Origin: Papaver somniferum
Lineage: Eukaryota; Streptophyta; Magnoliopsida; Ranunculales; Papaveraceae
DNA: 64,000 nt
Direction: 5' to 3'
Assembly: GCF_003573695.1 (NCBI RefSeq)
Contig: NC_039363.1
Location: 164,564,747-164,628,746 of the forward strand
Position 1 is the stretch's first letter; every line of letters starts with the position of its first letter. The position numbers and the translations under genes are program-made. This document shows, one piece after another, positions 35,540 to 46,930 of the stretch. Under the pieces are notes generated by a model. The model was not told the DNA's origin, did not search any database, and saw only the letters and a program-made list of their open reading frames with translations.

Positions 35540-36551
35540 TCAAACTGAAGTTGCCCAATCCTTAGCAAATGTTGGACTTTTTGCAAGTGTCCGAACAACC
35601 TGGAAGAGTTGCGTACAAGATATCAACAAAAAATGCAACGACAAAACGAGTAAGAGTCGAGCCATTTATGAAAAACTGTACCCATAGAACATCTAGACAT
35701 CAAGCAGTTCATCTCAAGAGATTTCTATACATTTATCAAAGATATTTGTTATCAAATCCATAAATGTTGATAAGAATGACTAAGTTGTGATGCAGTTTTC
35801 TTATGCAGACGAAACTACCTTATGGAGTTATGGGTGAGAAATAAACCCAGATAGGAGGGGGGAAACAGTATAGGTTCACAAACCAGATCTAAGCTATATG
35901 CGCCAATAACCATGACTATGTTCTTAGAGGTAAAATTCAGTCCAAATAAGATCTGGCTAGAACATCCTATTACCAATCCACATCACAGATTCACAAGTTG
36001 CCTATACTAGCACTGAAACCAAACACCCGTGAAAATAAGGCCAAGTTCTGGAATTTACTTCCACACTCTAAGCGGAAAAGTAAAACCAAGATGAATTGAC
36101 TATCGTGTACACAACAAAGGTCTCAACTTTCTATAAAATCACGCTACATTTGTTTGCACTCTTCCATCTCAGCATCTCTCTTTCACAACCATTCTTTATA
36201 TCACTACCTAGAAAGTATAAAATGCGAAGACATCCCAAACTGGAGACTGTCTTTACAGTAACGAATATTTTTGACATGTTTAACAAAAGGCTAACGGATA
36301 TTCAACTGCAATAAGTTAAGCGGATAAAATAAGCATGCAACTACCGGCCAACTATATATAGAAACTTGATGAGAAAGGCCTACCTCACACCTCCAATATC
36401 GAAGCATCCACTTGATATTATTTGATCACTATGAGGCCATGCTACCATTCTAATATAGATCCGGGAAATATATGAACTAATCTTGGACCTGATTAACATC
36501 GAAAATATGAAGGACCTTCTCAAAACCTCCAGCAAAACGAAGATGTGAATC
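35540..36551 (-). pseudogene. STRAP-like WD40 protein pseudogene fragment
   Basis: The minus-strand block 36551-36384 starts after CTACAG and reads DSHLRFAGGFEKVLHIFDVNQ, then a stop, PGSI, a frameshift, and WPHSDQIISSGCFDIGGVR before a GT donor. This follows the order of plant serine/threonine kinase receptor-associated proteins (…THLLLTGGFEKILRIFD…PGSI…HSDQTILSSCTDIGGVR). A second, weaker block from 35599 (VVRTLAKSP after CAG) may continue it. The N-terminal WD repeats and C-terminal half were not found. The stop and frameshift make it a pseudogene or relic. Confidence 0.65.
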
Positions 36552-37344
36552 CTGTAGCAGCAGCATGTACATCAATCACAACCAAAGGGAAAACAAATAA
36601 ATCAACTATTATCCATTAATAAAAGTCATTTATAAGAACAAGTTCAGAATTGTAGGAAGACACACACCAAAGAATAACAATGTGCAACTGGAACTAACTA
36701 TCTATTAGTATATTACAAGTAATTGAATATTTTACGACAATGAAGATGGATGGAATATGGAACAACTGAGGCTAACGGGGTTAAACTAGCATTGCGAAAA
36801 GATGTACAAGCACAGTACATAAAAGTTGCAGGCAGTAGATTCAGCGTTAGATAAAATTTTTAATTCATTTATAATTATCAATTTCTAATTACTTATCTAC
36901 ATTTTTTAACTAGCATTTCAACAACTTTCCATAAACACCTGATTGGAGCATTCAATGTAACCCCTACTACCCAGATCTCTTAACTGACTAAACAATCTAT
37001 CTCCAGCCAAACAAAGAAACGTAAAACAATCCTTCTGCCACATGAGAGGTTTTGCAGTACTTAGCCATAAACCCCATTTGATTCTTCTGCCGAAAATTCT
37101 TGTTTTCCGCACTAAATAAAAAAAAAATCCACAAAAACAAAGAAAAATTTCACACCTGTTCAGAATTGATACCCCAGATGAGAGAGAAAGAGAGATTGAA
37201 AGAAAGTGTCATTAGATTATGGAAGAGAGATTGGAGATATCACCTTGTTGCAGAGAAAGAACCCTTTTCGAGAGAAAAAGATAAAAACATCCGAAAACGA
37301 TACCACGTTCATTTTTTTTATTTTCCGAAATGAAAAAAAATAGA
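36552..37344. other. no gene recognised
   Basis: The minus-strand ORF 37112-36918 and plus-strand ORF 37100-37333 show no recognisable domain. This may be remnant 5' flank of the STRAP-like relic. Confidence 0.35.
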
Positions 37345-39029
37345 TGAATTCTCCCCGCCAAATGCGTTTTCTACTGTTTTCTCTTTTTAGTGTTTTTTAA
37401 GAAACACCCATACAGTCACGACGCGATACGGCATCGATATAAGGATCCGTGATTTCCCAAGATATTAGGATAGGGCACATATACACATAATGATGAAAAA
37501 TCGGATAAATAAATGTTGATCAAATGTTTATGATGTAATTTTGATATGCATTTAATTAAATGTTTGAAGAAAGAAAAGGCTTTGAAGAGTCCCTAAATTT
37601 TATTTATTAACTATTTAGCTCATATTGAGTTTTGAAGTATTATATAAAGGAATTGGTAGATAAACACATTTTCTTGTTTGATTATGATACATTGCATATT
37701 GACACAATAAATGTGCAATGTGATTTACGTTTTCTGAGGTTACATAAAACCAAATAACATGGAGGACATTAACAGAAAAAAAAATAGATTAATTCTGAAA
37801 ACTCCCCGGCAAATGCGTTTTCTATTGTTTTCTCTTTTTAGTGTTTTCTGAGAAGCATCGATACTGTCACGACACGAAACGGCACGGATATAAGGATCCG
37901 TAATTTCCCAAAATATTAGGATACATGCACATATACACGTAATGACGAAAAATGGACAAGTGAATGCAAAACAAATGTTTATGATGTAATTTTGATATGT
38001 ATTAAAAAAATGTTTGAAGAAAGAAGGGGCTTTGAAGAGTCCTTAGATTTTATTTATTAACTATTTAACTCATATTGAGTTTTGAAGGATTATATAAGTG
38101 AGTTGGTAGATAGACACATCTTCTTGTTTGATCATGATACATTGCATATTGACACAATAAATGTGCAATATGATTTACGTTTACATAAAACCAAATAACA
38201 TGGAGGACACTAACAGAAAAAAAAAGATGAATTCCCGCCAAATGCGTTTTCTACTGTTTTCTCTTTTTAGTGTTTCCTGAGAAGCACCGATACAGTCACA
38301 ACACGATACGGCACGGATATAAGGATCCGTAATTTCCCAAGATATTAGGATACGGGCATATATACACATAATGACGAAAAATCGGACAAGTGAATGTTAG
38401 TCAAATGTTTATGATGTAATTTTGATATATATTAAAAAAAAAATGTTTGAAGAAAGAATGGGCTTTGATGAAGAGTCCCTAGATTTTATTTATTAACTAT
38501 TTAACTCATATTGAGTTTTGAAGGATTATATAAAGGAGTTGGTAGATAGACACATCTTCTTGTTTGATCATGATACATTGCATATTGACACAATAAATGT
38601 GTAATATGATTTACTTTTACATAAAAACATGGAGGACACTAACAGAAAAAAAAAAAAGATGAATTCCCGCCGAATGCGTTTTCTACTGTTTTCTACTGTT
38701 TTCTCTTTTTAGTGTTTCCTGAGAAGCACCGATACAGTCACAACACGATACGGCACGAATATAAGGATCCGTAATTTCCCAAGATATTAGGATACGGGCA
38801 CATATACACATAATGACGAAAAATCGGACAAGTGAATGTTAGTCAAATGTTTATGATGTAATTTTGATATGTATTAAAAAAATGTTTGAAAAAAGAAGGG
38901 GCTTTGATGACGAGTCCCTAGATTTTATTTATTAACTATTTAACTCATATTGAGTTTTGAAGGATTATACAAAGGAGTTGGTAGATAGACACATCTTCTT
39001 GTTTGACCATGATACACTCCATATTGACA
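37345..39029 (+). repeat. tandem array, unit about 430-450 bp, 3.8 copies
   Basis: The marker AATGCGTTTTCTA/TG recurs at 37361, 37812, 38241 and 38673, spacings 451, 429 and 432 bp. Each unit has ATAAGGATCCGT, ATTTATTAACTATTTA and ATATTGACACAATAAATGTG in the same order. Copies 3 and 4 are most alike. The fourth is cut at ATATTGACA (39029), where an LTR begins. No ORF spans the units. Confidence 0.9.
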
Positions 39030-41061
39030 TGTGTATGAGGTGCATCAAGTTTTTAGCAGAAAGGGGAACCGATCCTATGGACATGTGCAACACGTTTCTA
39101 GGCAAAGGGGAATCGATCCTATGGACATGCGCAGCAAGTACAAGTTAGATACCATATATTTGTGGGGTACCGATCCTAGTACCTAGTCAACCGAATTTTG
39201 GAAAGCTAGTGTGACTATGCACAAAACTAACATGGAGGTAGAACCGCAACTTTTTTTGGTAGAACCGTGAAACCCATGATTTATGATTGAGTATTCTTGA
39301 TCAATCATGTAGTTCTTGAAAGTCGGATGAACCAATTCTAAACTTTTTTGGAAGTGTGGCAAATCGGTTTCAAGATTGTAAGTATGAAAGAGGACTTACA
39401 AAGTAAGGATGTCAACATACTTTGAACATGTGCAGTAACGCTTATCTTTAATTGTTCAAAGTTATTCCTTAATAGCTAAAGGAATAAAATCCCGGATCGA
39501 ATAAAATAAATTGAGAATCTTTTATTTAAGGTTTTTAATTTTATTTTTGGAAAATGAAAATTAGTAATGTGCATTTACTAGTTGGAGATTTTCGGTCATT
39601 ATTTTGGACAAAGCATTTCCAGGAATTATGGAAACCGAATCTGGAATATATTGCATATCTTGAGAATATTTTCGGTTTTGGAAATTCCTTGGTGTCCAAA
39701 CTTCCTTGGTCTATAAATATGAAAGTTTGCATTTCAAGCAAACTAATTCTCGTACATCAAACTAATCATCGTACATCAAGAACTATCTCAGTTGTGTTGC
39801 TACTGGTGAAGCCGCCTATTCAGAGAGGAGAGTAACCTAATTAGGCGAAATCTCTTACGGCCGATCAGTTTAAAGTCTTCTTTGGGATTGAGAAGATCTA
39901 TTAGTACCGTTGGTGGGAAACTAGATAATTACGGTTTATCTTTTATTTTCGATTGATTTGATTGAGCAACGGTGGTTGAACTTTGATTGCACCTAGTTTG
40001 TTTATACTTGAGAATATTCTCTTCTGATATAAGATTCACTCAAACTAGATCGAAGTTTCGACGGGTATTTTTAGACTGTTTGTAGATCTAAAGACGTCTT
40101 GTGATAATTCATTGTTAACAGACTCCGTTCTGTGCGTGATTAATCACAAGAGATTCAAGTTGATTGTGCAGGTATTTATTTAAGATCTAAGAAGATTTGA
40201 ATACAAAGAAGACTTTGAAGATTTCTGATTTGAGATTCATAATCTTTGGTGTGCGCAATACTTGTTTCGGTATAAGAGGATCCAACTATAATCATTTTAT
40301 CCTTGTGGTAGATTAGATTGATTAGTTGTGTAGATCGGCATCAATATTATTCTTTGTGATTAAAAGTATTGATTGTAAAATCTTAAGAATTACTTCAATA
40401 GTTGATAATAAGATAGATCTAAGAACCTGACGAAGGAGTTTATTGAGATAAACAGAAGAGACTTTGTCGAACTCATATCACTTGGTTGAAAAGAGTTGAT
40501 ACCAAACAGATTTGTTGTTCCTTTACTGTTTGGAATACGAACCAAAGGAATTGTTCCAAGTACGTGACTTATTACAGGTTGGAGGCGTGGGAATACAAAT
40601 GAAACTAGGTGAACTATAGGTTTAGTTGCTTGTTCTCAACTATACGATGTTGGTTTGATTTTGTATAGCGGCTTAATCCTGAGAGTATTCAATTCTGGAC
40701 AAGGTCCCGGGGTTGTTCTGTATTTGCGGTTCCCTCGTTAACAAAATCTTGATGTGTCATTTACTTTTATTTTCCAATATTATAATTGTTATTATTATAA
40801 TTTAAAGTAAATTACACAAACGTTAATTCCTATTTACTTGATAAGCAATCCTATTGTGTTTGGTTAAGTCTGAATCTTTTATAAAGTAAACATACTTTGT
40901 TGTCGTATTGTCTTGATCTCGTATCCATAGATGATCACACGGAGTGTGAACCGATTTGTTGTATTGTCTCGACTCAGTCCATAGACAATCGCTTTCGGAG
41001 AAAGGACTTAAAGGTGGAAAAGTTTTAGATTGAGGTATATTTGGGTACCCTCGTCTTTTCA
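39030..41061 (+). repeat. 5' LTR of element H
   Basis: It starts TGTGTATGAGG where the tandem array breaks off and ends GTCTTTTCA before a primer site, 2032 bp. TATAAATATG at about 39713 is the likely promoter. U3 holds three copies of a CGATCCTA-containing motif at 39066-39178. The last 400 bp (GGTCCCGGGGTTGTTCTG onward) resemble the LTRs of A, B and E3, the rest does not. TGACA just before the start is a possible duplication, unconfirmed. Confidence 0.7.
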
Positions 41062-41063
41062 AT

Positions 41064-41075
41064 TGGTATCAGAGC
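41064..41075 (+). other. tRNA-iMet primer-binding site of H
   Basis: TGGTATCAGAGC two bases after the LTR end. Confidence 0.9.
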
Positions 41076-41131
41076 AGGCAAACATGAAAAGATCTAACAA
41101 TCTGTGTTTGATGCGATCCAACCTATAATAC

Positions 41132-42135
41132 ATGAGTCAAAAGAAAGTTAAGCGAGAGTGAAAACTTAAGAAGGACTCAGTTAACGTATCGCAAAACTTT
41201 GGAAGTTTTGATTTTAATAAATGCTTAGAAGGGACATTCTCATCGAGTTTTACGAGCTCAGTTGAAAATACTTCTGAATATTCTCAAGATGAGATTAAGT
41301 TAAGTCATGTACTGATGATCAAGGACCTCGAGTCTGGAAATTCTTCTGTAGGAGATGAAAAGGTTGATCATGTGAGTGTAAAAACTTCCGAGCTATAAGA
41401 GTTAAAATAATCTTTTGACTCTTGTGTAACTGAACTCACTCTCGGCTAAAAAGATAAGGAAAACTTCTAGAAGAATTAGGTTGTTTGCAAGATGAAAATG
41501 AACAACTTGTTCATGATCTTTCCTCCTTGACAGCGGAATTAGATTCTCTCAAGAATACATCTTCCTTGGAGATTCAATCCTTGGAAGAGAAACTTGCTGA
41601 ATATAAAGCAAGAATTAATTCTCAACAAAAGAGTTTTGAAGAGAAGCAAGGTACATATCTCGCACGAGAAAAATGCCTTGAGGCTGAGCTAGCTGTTGCC
41701 CTTGATAAAATCAAGACGTTGGAAGAAGAAAATTTGTACTTGAAAAAGTTCAATGATAACACAAACAATTTAACCTCAATGTTAGGACCAAGTAGAAATC
41801 ATCGTGATACATGAGGATTGGGCTGTAAGGGAATAGATACTTCAAATATTAGCAAAGAGGTAAAATTCGTTAAAGCTACAAATTCTTCTACACCATAGGC
41901 TTCCACTGATGTAAAAGATGCTTGTATTTCTTGTAAAGAAGTAAAACCAGTCAAGCCTAAGAATTGTGTACAACCAGCAGCAATCAAAGAGAGCACTTAT
42001 GCTAATGTCAAGAAATCAACAATTTTGAACAAAGAAACCAACACCTTCCATGTAATATTACTATTTTTCCTATTTTCAATAAAAGCCCTCAGAGGCACGT
42101 TTCATAAAAAAAAAAAATAATAATAATAATAATAA

Positions 42136-42166
<31 letters not shown>

Positions 42167-42206
42167 AAAAATCGTCGAGCTCCAATGCAAGAGGATGCAA
42201 AAAAAG
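41132..42206 (+). pseudogene. gag-like gene of element H, 5' part
   Basis: Possible start ATG at 41132; stops occur at about 41160-41460. The longest open part (41485-41814) is a coiled coil (EEKLAEYKARINSQQ, LEEENLYLKKF) closely matching E1's gag. After a TGA at 41812 homology continues (GLGCKGID, SKEVKFVKA) with another stop. The gene is cut by E3; its zinc-knuckle half resumes at 53323. About 42040-42206 does not match gag. Confidence 0.7.
42066..42168 (+). repeat. poly(A) plus AAT/AAG microsatellite, possible retroposed 3' end
   Basis: CAATAAAAG at 42078 is followed by an A run (about 42105-42117), then (TAA)n and (GAA)n to 42168. The polyadenylation signal plus A-tail inside the gag of H suggests a retroposed transcript end, but no target duplication was found. 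Confidence 0.4.
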
Positions 42207-42211
42207 GTAAC

Positions 42212-44722
42212 TGAAAATGAGGGGGTCTAACAACCACACCCAACAATTCGTTTGGCAATCTGAGAGGACTTACTCTAATACACTTTTAGAGAATCAACTA
42301 GACATTCAGACTCAGTCTAGAATAAAGTATATCAAAGAGTTTAATATCTCTAACTCTTAATTCAATACGCAATCAGAAAATAGAAATTTGCGAGCCTGAT
42401 TGAATATAAGAGGAGTTACTTGAACGGTACCAAAGACCAATGTTCAAGTGTCAATCAATGTAAATCAACAATCAAAGGTTGGATATTCTAATTGATTGAT
42501 CTTAACGCAGAACCTGTGATATTTCAATTATATAACAAAATATAATGTGGAAAAGAAATAACACAGATACCAGAATTTTGTTAACGAGGAAACCGCAAAT
42601 GCAGAAAAACCCCGGGACCTAGTACAGATTGAACACCACATTGTATTAAGCTGCTACACACACTAGCCTACTACCAATTAACTTCGGACTGGATTGTAGT
42701 TGAACCCTAATTAATCTCACACTGACTCAAGGTACAGTTGCGCTCCTTACGTCTCTAATCCTAACAGGATACTACGCACTTGATTCCCTTAGCTGATTTC
42801 ACCCACAACTAAGAGTTGCTACGACCCAAAGTCGAAGACTTGATAGACGAATCTGTCTCACACAGAAAAGTCTATAGGATTGAATAAATCTGTCTCCCAC
42901 GGAAATACCCAAGAGTTTTTGTTCCGTCTTTTGATAAATCAAGGTGAACAGGAACCGATTGATAAACCAGACTTATATTCCCGAAGAACAGCTTAGTATT
43001 ATTAATCACTTCACAATAAACTTAATCGACTAGCGAAACAAGTTATTGTGGAATCACAAACGATGAGACGAAGTTTGTTTGTGATTATTTTTATATCTTG
43101 CCTATTGGAGATATAAAATCTCGAGCCAAATATTTTAATTGCACTCAACACGGTAGAAACAACAAGATCAGATCACGCAACTACAAAGATAATAGTTGGG
43201 TCTGGCTTCACAATCCCAATGAAGTCTTCAAGTTGTTAACCTACAGGGTCTCGAGAAGAAACATAAGGTTAAAGAAGAATCGACTCTAGTTATGAAACTA
43301 GTAACACACATGAGGTGTGGGGATTAGGTTTCCCAGTTGCTAGAGTTCTCTTTTATATAGTTTTCAAATCGGGGTTCGCAATCCAAGTTACCTTGGTAAC
43401 AAAGCATTCAATATTCACCATTATATTAAAAACCTGATTCAACCAAGCTAATATCTTTCAACCGTTAGATCGAACTTAGTTTCTACACACAAATGAAATG
43501 TACCCTCATTTAGGTTTATGTAACCGTACCTAAACGTGTATACCATGTTGGTGCACAAATAGTTAACCGAGGTTATCCATATGATTACTCTCATATCAAC
43601 CTTATTCATCTTAACCATATTAGTTCAAATGACTCAAATGAAACTAGTTAAGAGTTGTTCAATTGTTTAGAAAACACAATTGAAATCGAATCGGTTTGAT
43701 TCACTTGAATCAATCATGAACTTTATAGCCACGGTTTGTAAAGATTTCATTCCTTATGATTTAAATGTTTAAGTTCATGGACTTGACCGATTTGACAAAG
43801 TAACCAGCTTAATTATGCATACCGGTATGCATACTTAAGCAACCGGTTTTTGAGTTTGTAAAAGTTCCCAAACTCAGGAGAAATTTTCGGTTCAAAAACT
43901 TCCGTCAGTATGCGCACCCGTACGCATACTTAAGGTGACTAGTTAAGAGTTTTTCCAAAACCAAACTCAGCAGAAATTCTCGGTTCGAGAACTTCCGCCA
44001 GTATGTGTACGGGTACGCATAGTTAACTTGTCTCCTTCACCAATTTCGTATACACACATATGCATACTCTTGGATTCCGGTTTATCGACTTATACACTAA
44101 TGCGCGAACACACTATATATGCTTATATCCAAAGATGGTTACATCATCAACTCTTTATTTCAATCATTGAAACATTCTTCTATGTGAATATCCGTTTTCA
44201 CACACTATTAGCATCAAAGAAATTTTCAAGATATTGAAATAATCATTATTGAAACCTTCCAAGTCTTACACCAAATGATTATATCACACAAACCATGTAA
44301 GATGTTACTCGGCAATTTTATCATGATATAAGATGAACTTGGTCGAAGCGAAAGCTTACCAACACATATTTCGAGAAATATGTAAGTGAGATATGCTCAG
44401 CTCGAAATCTCAAATGTGTATAGAGAAAACTATATCGTAACACGACTTATGTCTCAATATAGGAGATAGTAGAAATAGACTTTCCAAGTGATGGATAAGT
44501 TCAAGTCTCCACATACCTTTTGTCGAAGAAGTTCCACAAGCTCCCCTTAGTAGTTCTTCGTCTTCAAGAGATGAACGTCGAGAGATTTAAGCTCAACTAC
44601 ACTATCTATGTCCTAGTCCGAGACATCTACAAATAGGATAGAAATCAAGACTTATAGTTTTGATCACTAACATTGACAAACATGCTTGGGATAGGAACGC
44701 ATGCTAGTTTGACCGAGCAATG
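42212..44722 (-). repeat. 3' LTR of E3, first bases deleted
   Basis: On the plus strand it runs from TGAAAATGAGGGGG to CCGAGCAATG. Relative to element B, the LTR's first bases (TGTTAGAGCA region) and the polypurine tract are missing at 44722, joining LTR to TGACAAAACTATC of the internal region. Otherwise it is co-linear with the 5' LTR over 2.5 kb, including a TATA box near 43355. Confidence 0.85.
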
Positions 44723-46078
44723 ACAAAACTATCAATACATATGGATTACAAAAAAGATAAAAAAAAATGTAGCTTCTTATCCACATGCTTGATCTCCCTC
44801 GCATCTTCAACGCGACTCGAAATCTTCGTCACTTCCAAGTACTCCATGATCCTAAAGGTTGTAAGTTCAGCATCATATTTGTTGAATATCCGTATCTACA
44901 ACATTGAGAAAACAAAATGCTCTCAATCAGTGTTATACAGTGTCATAGTATTATTATACAACATCAAAGTTCAATTGTATCACAACTTTTACAATAACAC
45001 TATGGTGATATGCATCACTCCGCCTTAGTCAATACATATCTCAACATGAAAACCACTCACCCTTACATAATGATCCATAAACCATATGTATTTGTAGTGT
45101 GAATTACAAATTAATTCTCCCCCTTTTTGTCAAATTTTTTTTGGAAAAAGGAAGATAATTAGTGGGATCCTAATGAAATTTCCACGGAGATACATCATGA
45201 TCAAAAGGTGTATTAACATACCAACAATTTAGATGCAATCATAAAGCCGAAGCTAAATGCATTCATCAGGGAGTTAATAAAGATACAAGATAACCCCTAA
45301 AAATTCCACAACCACATTCCCCACAAAGATTTGGCAATTAAGCACAAATTCAAAAGAACTCTCCCCCATAAAATGTCATCTCCGAAGGAACAACAAAGGC
45401 GACCTTACTTTCACAGGAAAATAAGTATTTCTTTGGACAACCAAATCACATGAAAACATGAATTTGTATCCAAAAAATTCAATTGAAATAACCAAAAGAG
45501 AACTCGTAGTTAGTTCAGTCGAAAAATAACAACCAAATTAATCACAAGAAAGCGATCAATTTAATTGGTCATGCTCGACATAAGCGAACTTATAGAGCAA
45601 CAACTAAAATAACCAAACGAGAATGATTAATTTAGTTGATCATGTTCGAAATAGGGAACCTTACGGAGCAACAACTAAGTTAATCATAAGCATGAACAAC
45701 TCAGTCGATTGTGCTCAACATAAGAAACCTTATGGAACAACACAGTATATGCACAAAGATTGTGGATCGGAAATCGACCAAATACTGCGGAATAGACAAG
45801 GATTCATTTTATTTTTCATCACTATTTGCTTAATGACATATAATTGACTTAATCTTGGTAAACAAAAGTTTTATCCTTTTTTTTATCAAAATATGACATA
45901 AAAGGCTTTAACTTTTGTAATGTCAAAAGTTCATTCTATCTTCCATCAATACATTCATATTGACATAATAGAGATAACTTTTGAACAAGTATGGGACAGG
46001 CACAGGTTCACGCACGTAACCAACATATCCCATAACAATTTGCAATATATAAAATCATAAAGATTAAAATTTCAAAAA
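44723..46078 (-). other. 3' non-coding region of E3
   Basis: Homologous to the 3' regions of E1 and B. It includes TTTGACAAAAAGGGGGAG-type sequence at about 45115-45135 and a decayed copy of the small hydrophobic ORF near 46.03 kb. No gene is accepted. Confidence 0.55.
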
Positions 46079-46372
46079 TCATCTTTCAATGAATCCATCA
46101 TAGAAGGTGTCACTGATTTCCTTTATTCTCTTGACCGTAGACACACTGTGTTCGTGAGTTAGAACACTAACTTTACGATCAACCAACCAAGCAAGTTGTC
46201 TAACTTTGACACAGTCTATGATAAGTTTCTTCTGGTTTCGTATCAGAATATTTTGATTTGCAAGGATTTTGGCCTGACCATCTAAGAGTTGGTTTATTTG
46301 CAGTTGGAGATTTGCAAACTCGACCTTTGAATCATTTTGAAAACGAGTTAAATTTTTTGACGGAATCATCAA
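46079..46372 (-). CDS. coil-forming ORF of E3, unknown function
   Basis: A 97-residue ORF starting MMIPSKNLTRF, mostly helical with heptad-like hydrophobics (LQLQINQLLDGQAKILANQNILIRNQ avoided in full). It lies between gag and the 3' region, the position held by the 110-residue ORF in element B. No domain is recognised. It may encode an accessory coil protein of the element or be a gag remnant. Confidence 0.35.
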   Translation of the reverse strand: MMIPSKNLTRFQNDSKVEFANLQLQINQLLDGQAKILANQNILIRNQKKLIIDCVKVRQLAWLVDRKVSVLTHEHSVSTVKRIKEISDTFYDGFIER

Positions 46373-46930
46373 TCAAGGAGTTTTAGTCATTTCTTGCAAG
46401 CATCTTCTTTAGAACCATCTCTTGAATCGAATCACGTCCTTGAGTGTCTTCCTCCATATCAAGCTGCACAATCTCTTGAGATTTTGCAAGTTCTCCGTGT
46501 AAATTTTGATAGGGATAGACTAATACAGTATAAGGTATATATGTATCAAGAGAAAACATTTCTCAAAAAAGGAAACCCTATGAGCTCAGAGTAGGACACG
46601 GGCGTTCACAGACCGTTCACAAGAGAGGGATGGATTTTAGCAAAAATCAATTAAGAAGAAAACAAAACGTTTGCCAATATTGCTCAATAATTATTAAAAA
46701 TTAGAGCATGAATCATGAAGTAGGCTTGCGTGACTCGGATTGATTGACAACATCTCACAGCATATATATAACAAATCTTGAGACCCCCATAGTCATCATC
46801 CTTGTACTTCTCAAGATAGATTCAAGGATGATATTACCTAGAGTTAGGTAATGGAGTGAGGAGTAACCTCACTACTAAACATGGGAGAAGGTTTGTACAA
46901 GTTGTTTGACTGTTTTACTTGTATATTTCC

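Noticed and set aside
42076..42258. Minus-strand 60-residue ORF with runs of Phe and Leu
   Set aside because: It is a translation of the poly(A) and AAT/AAG microsatellite and crosses the E3 boundary.
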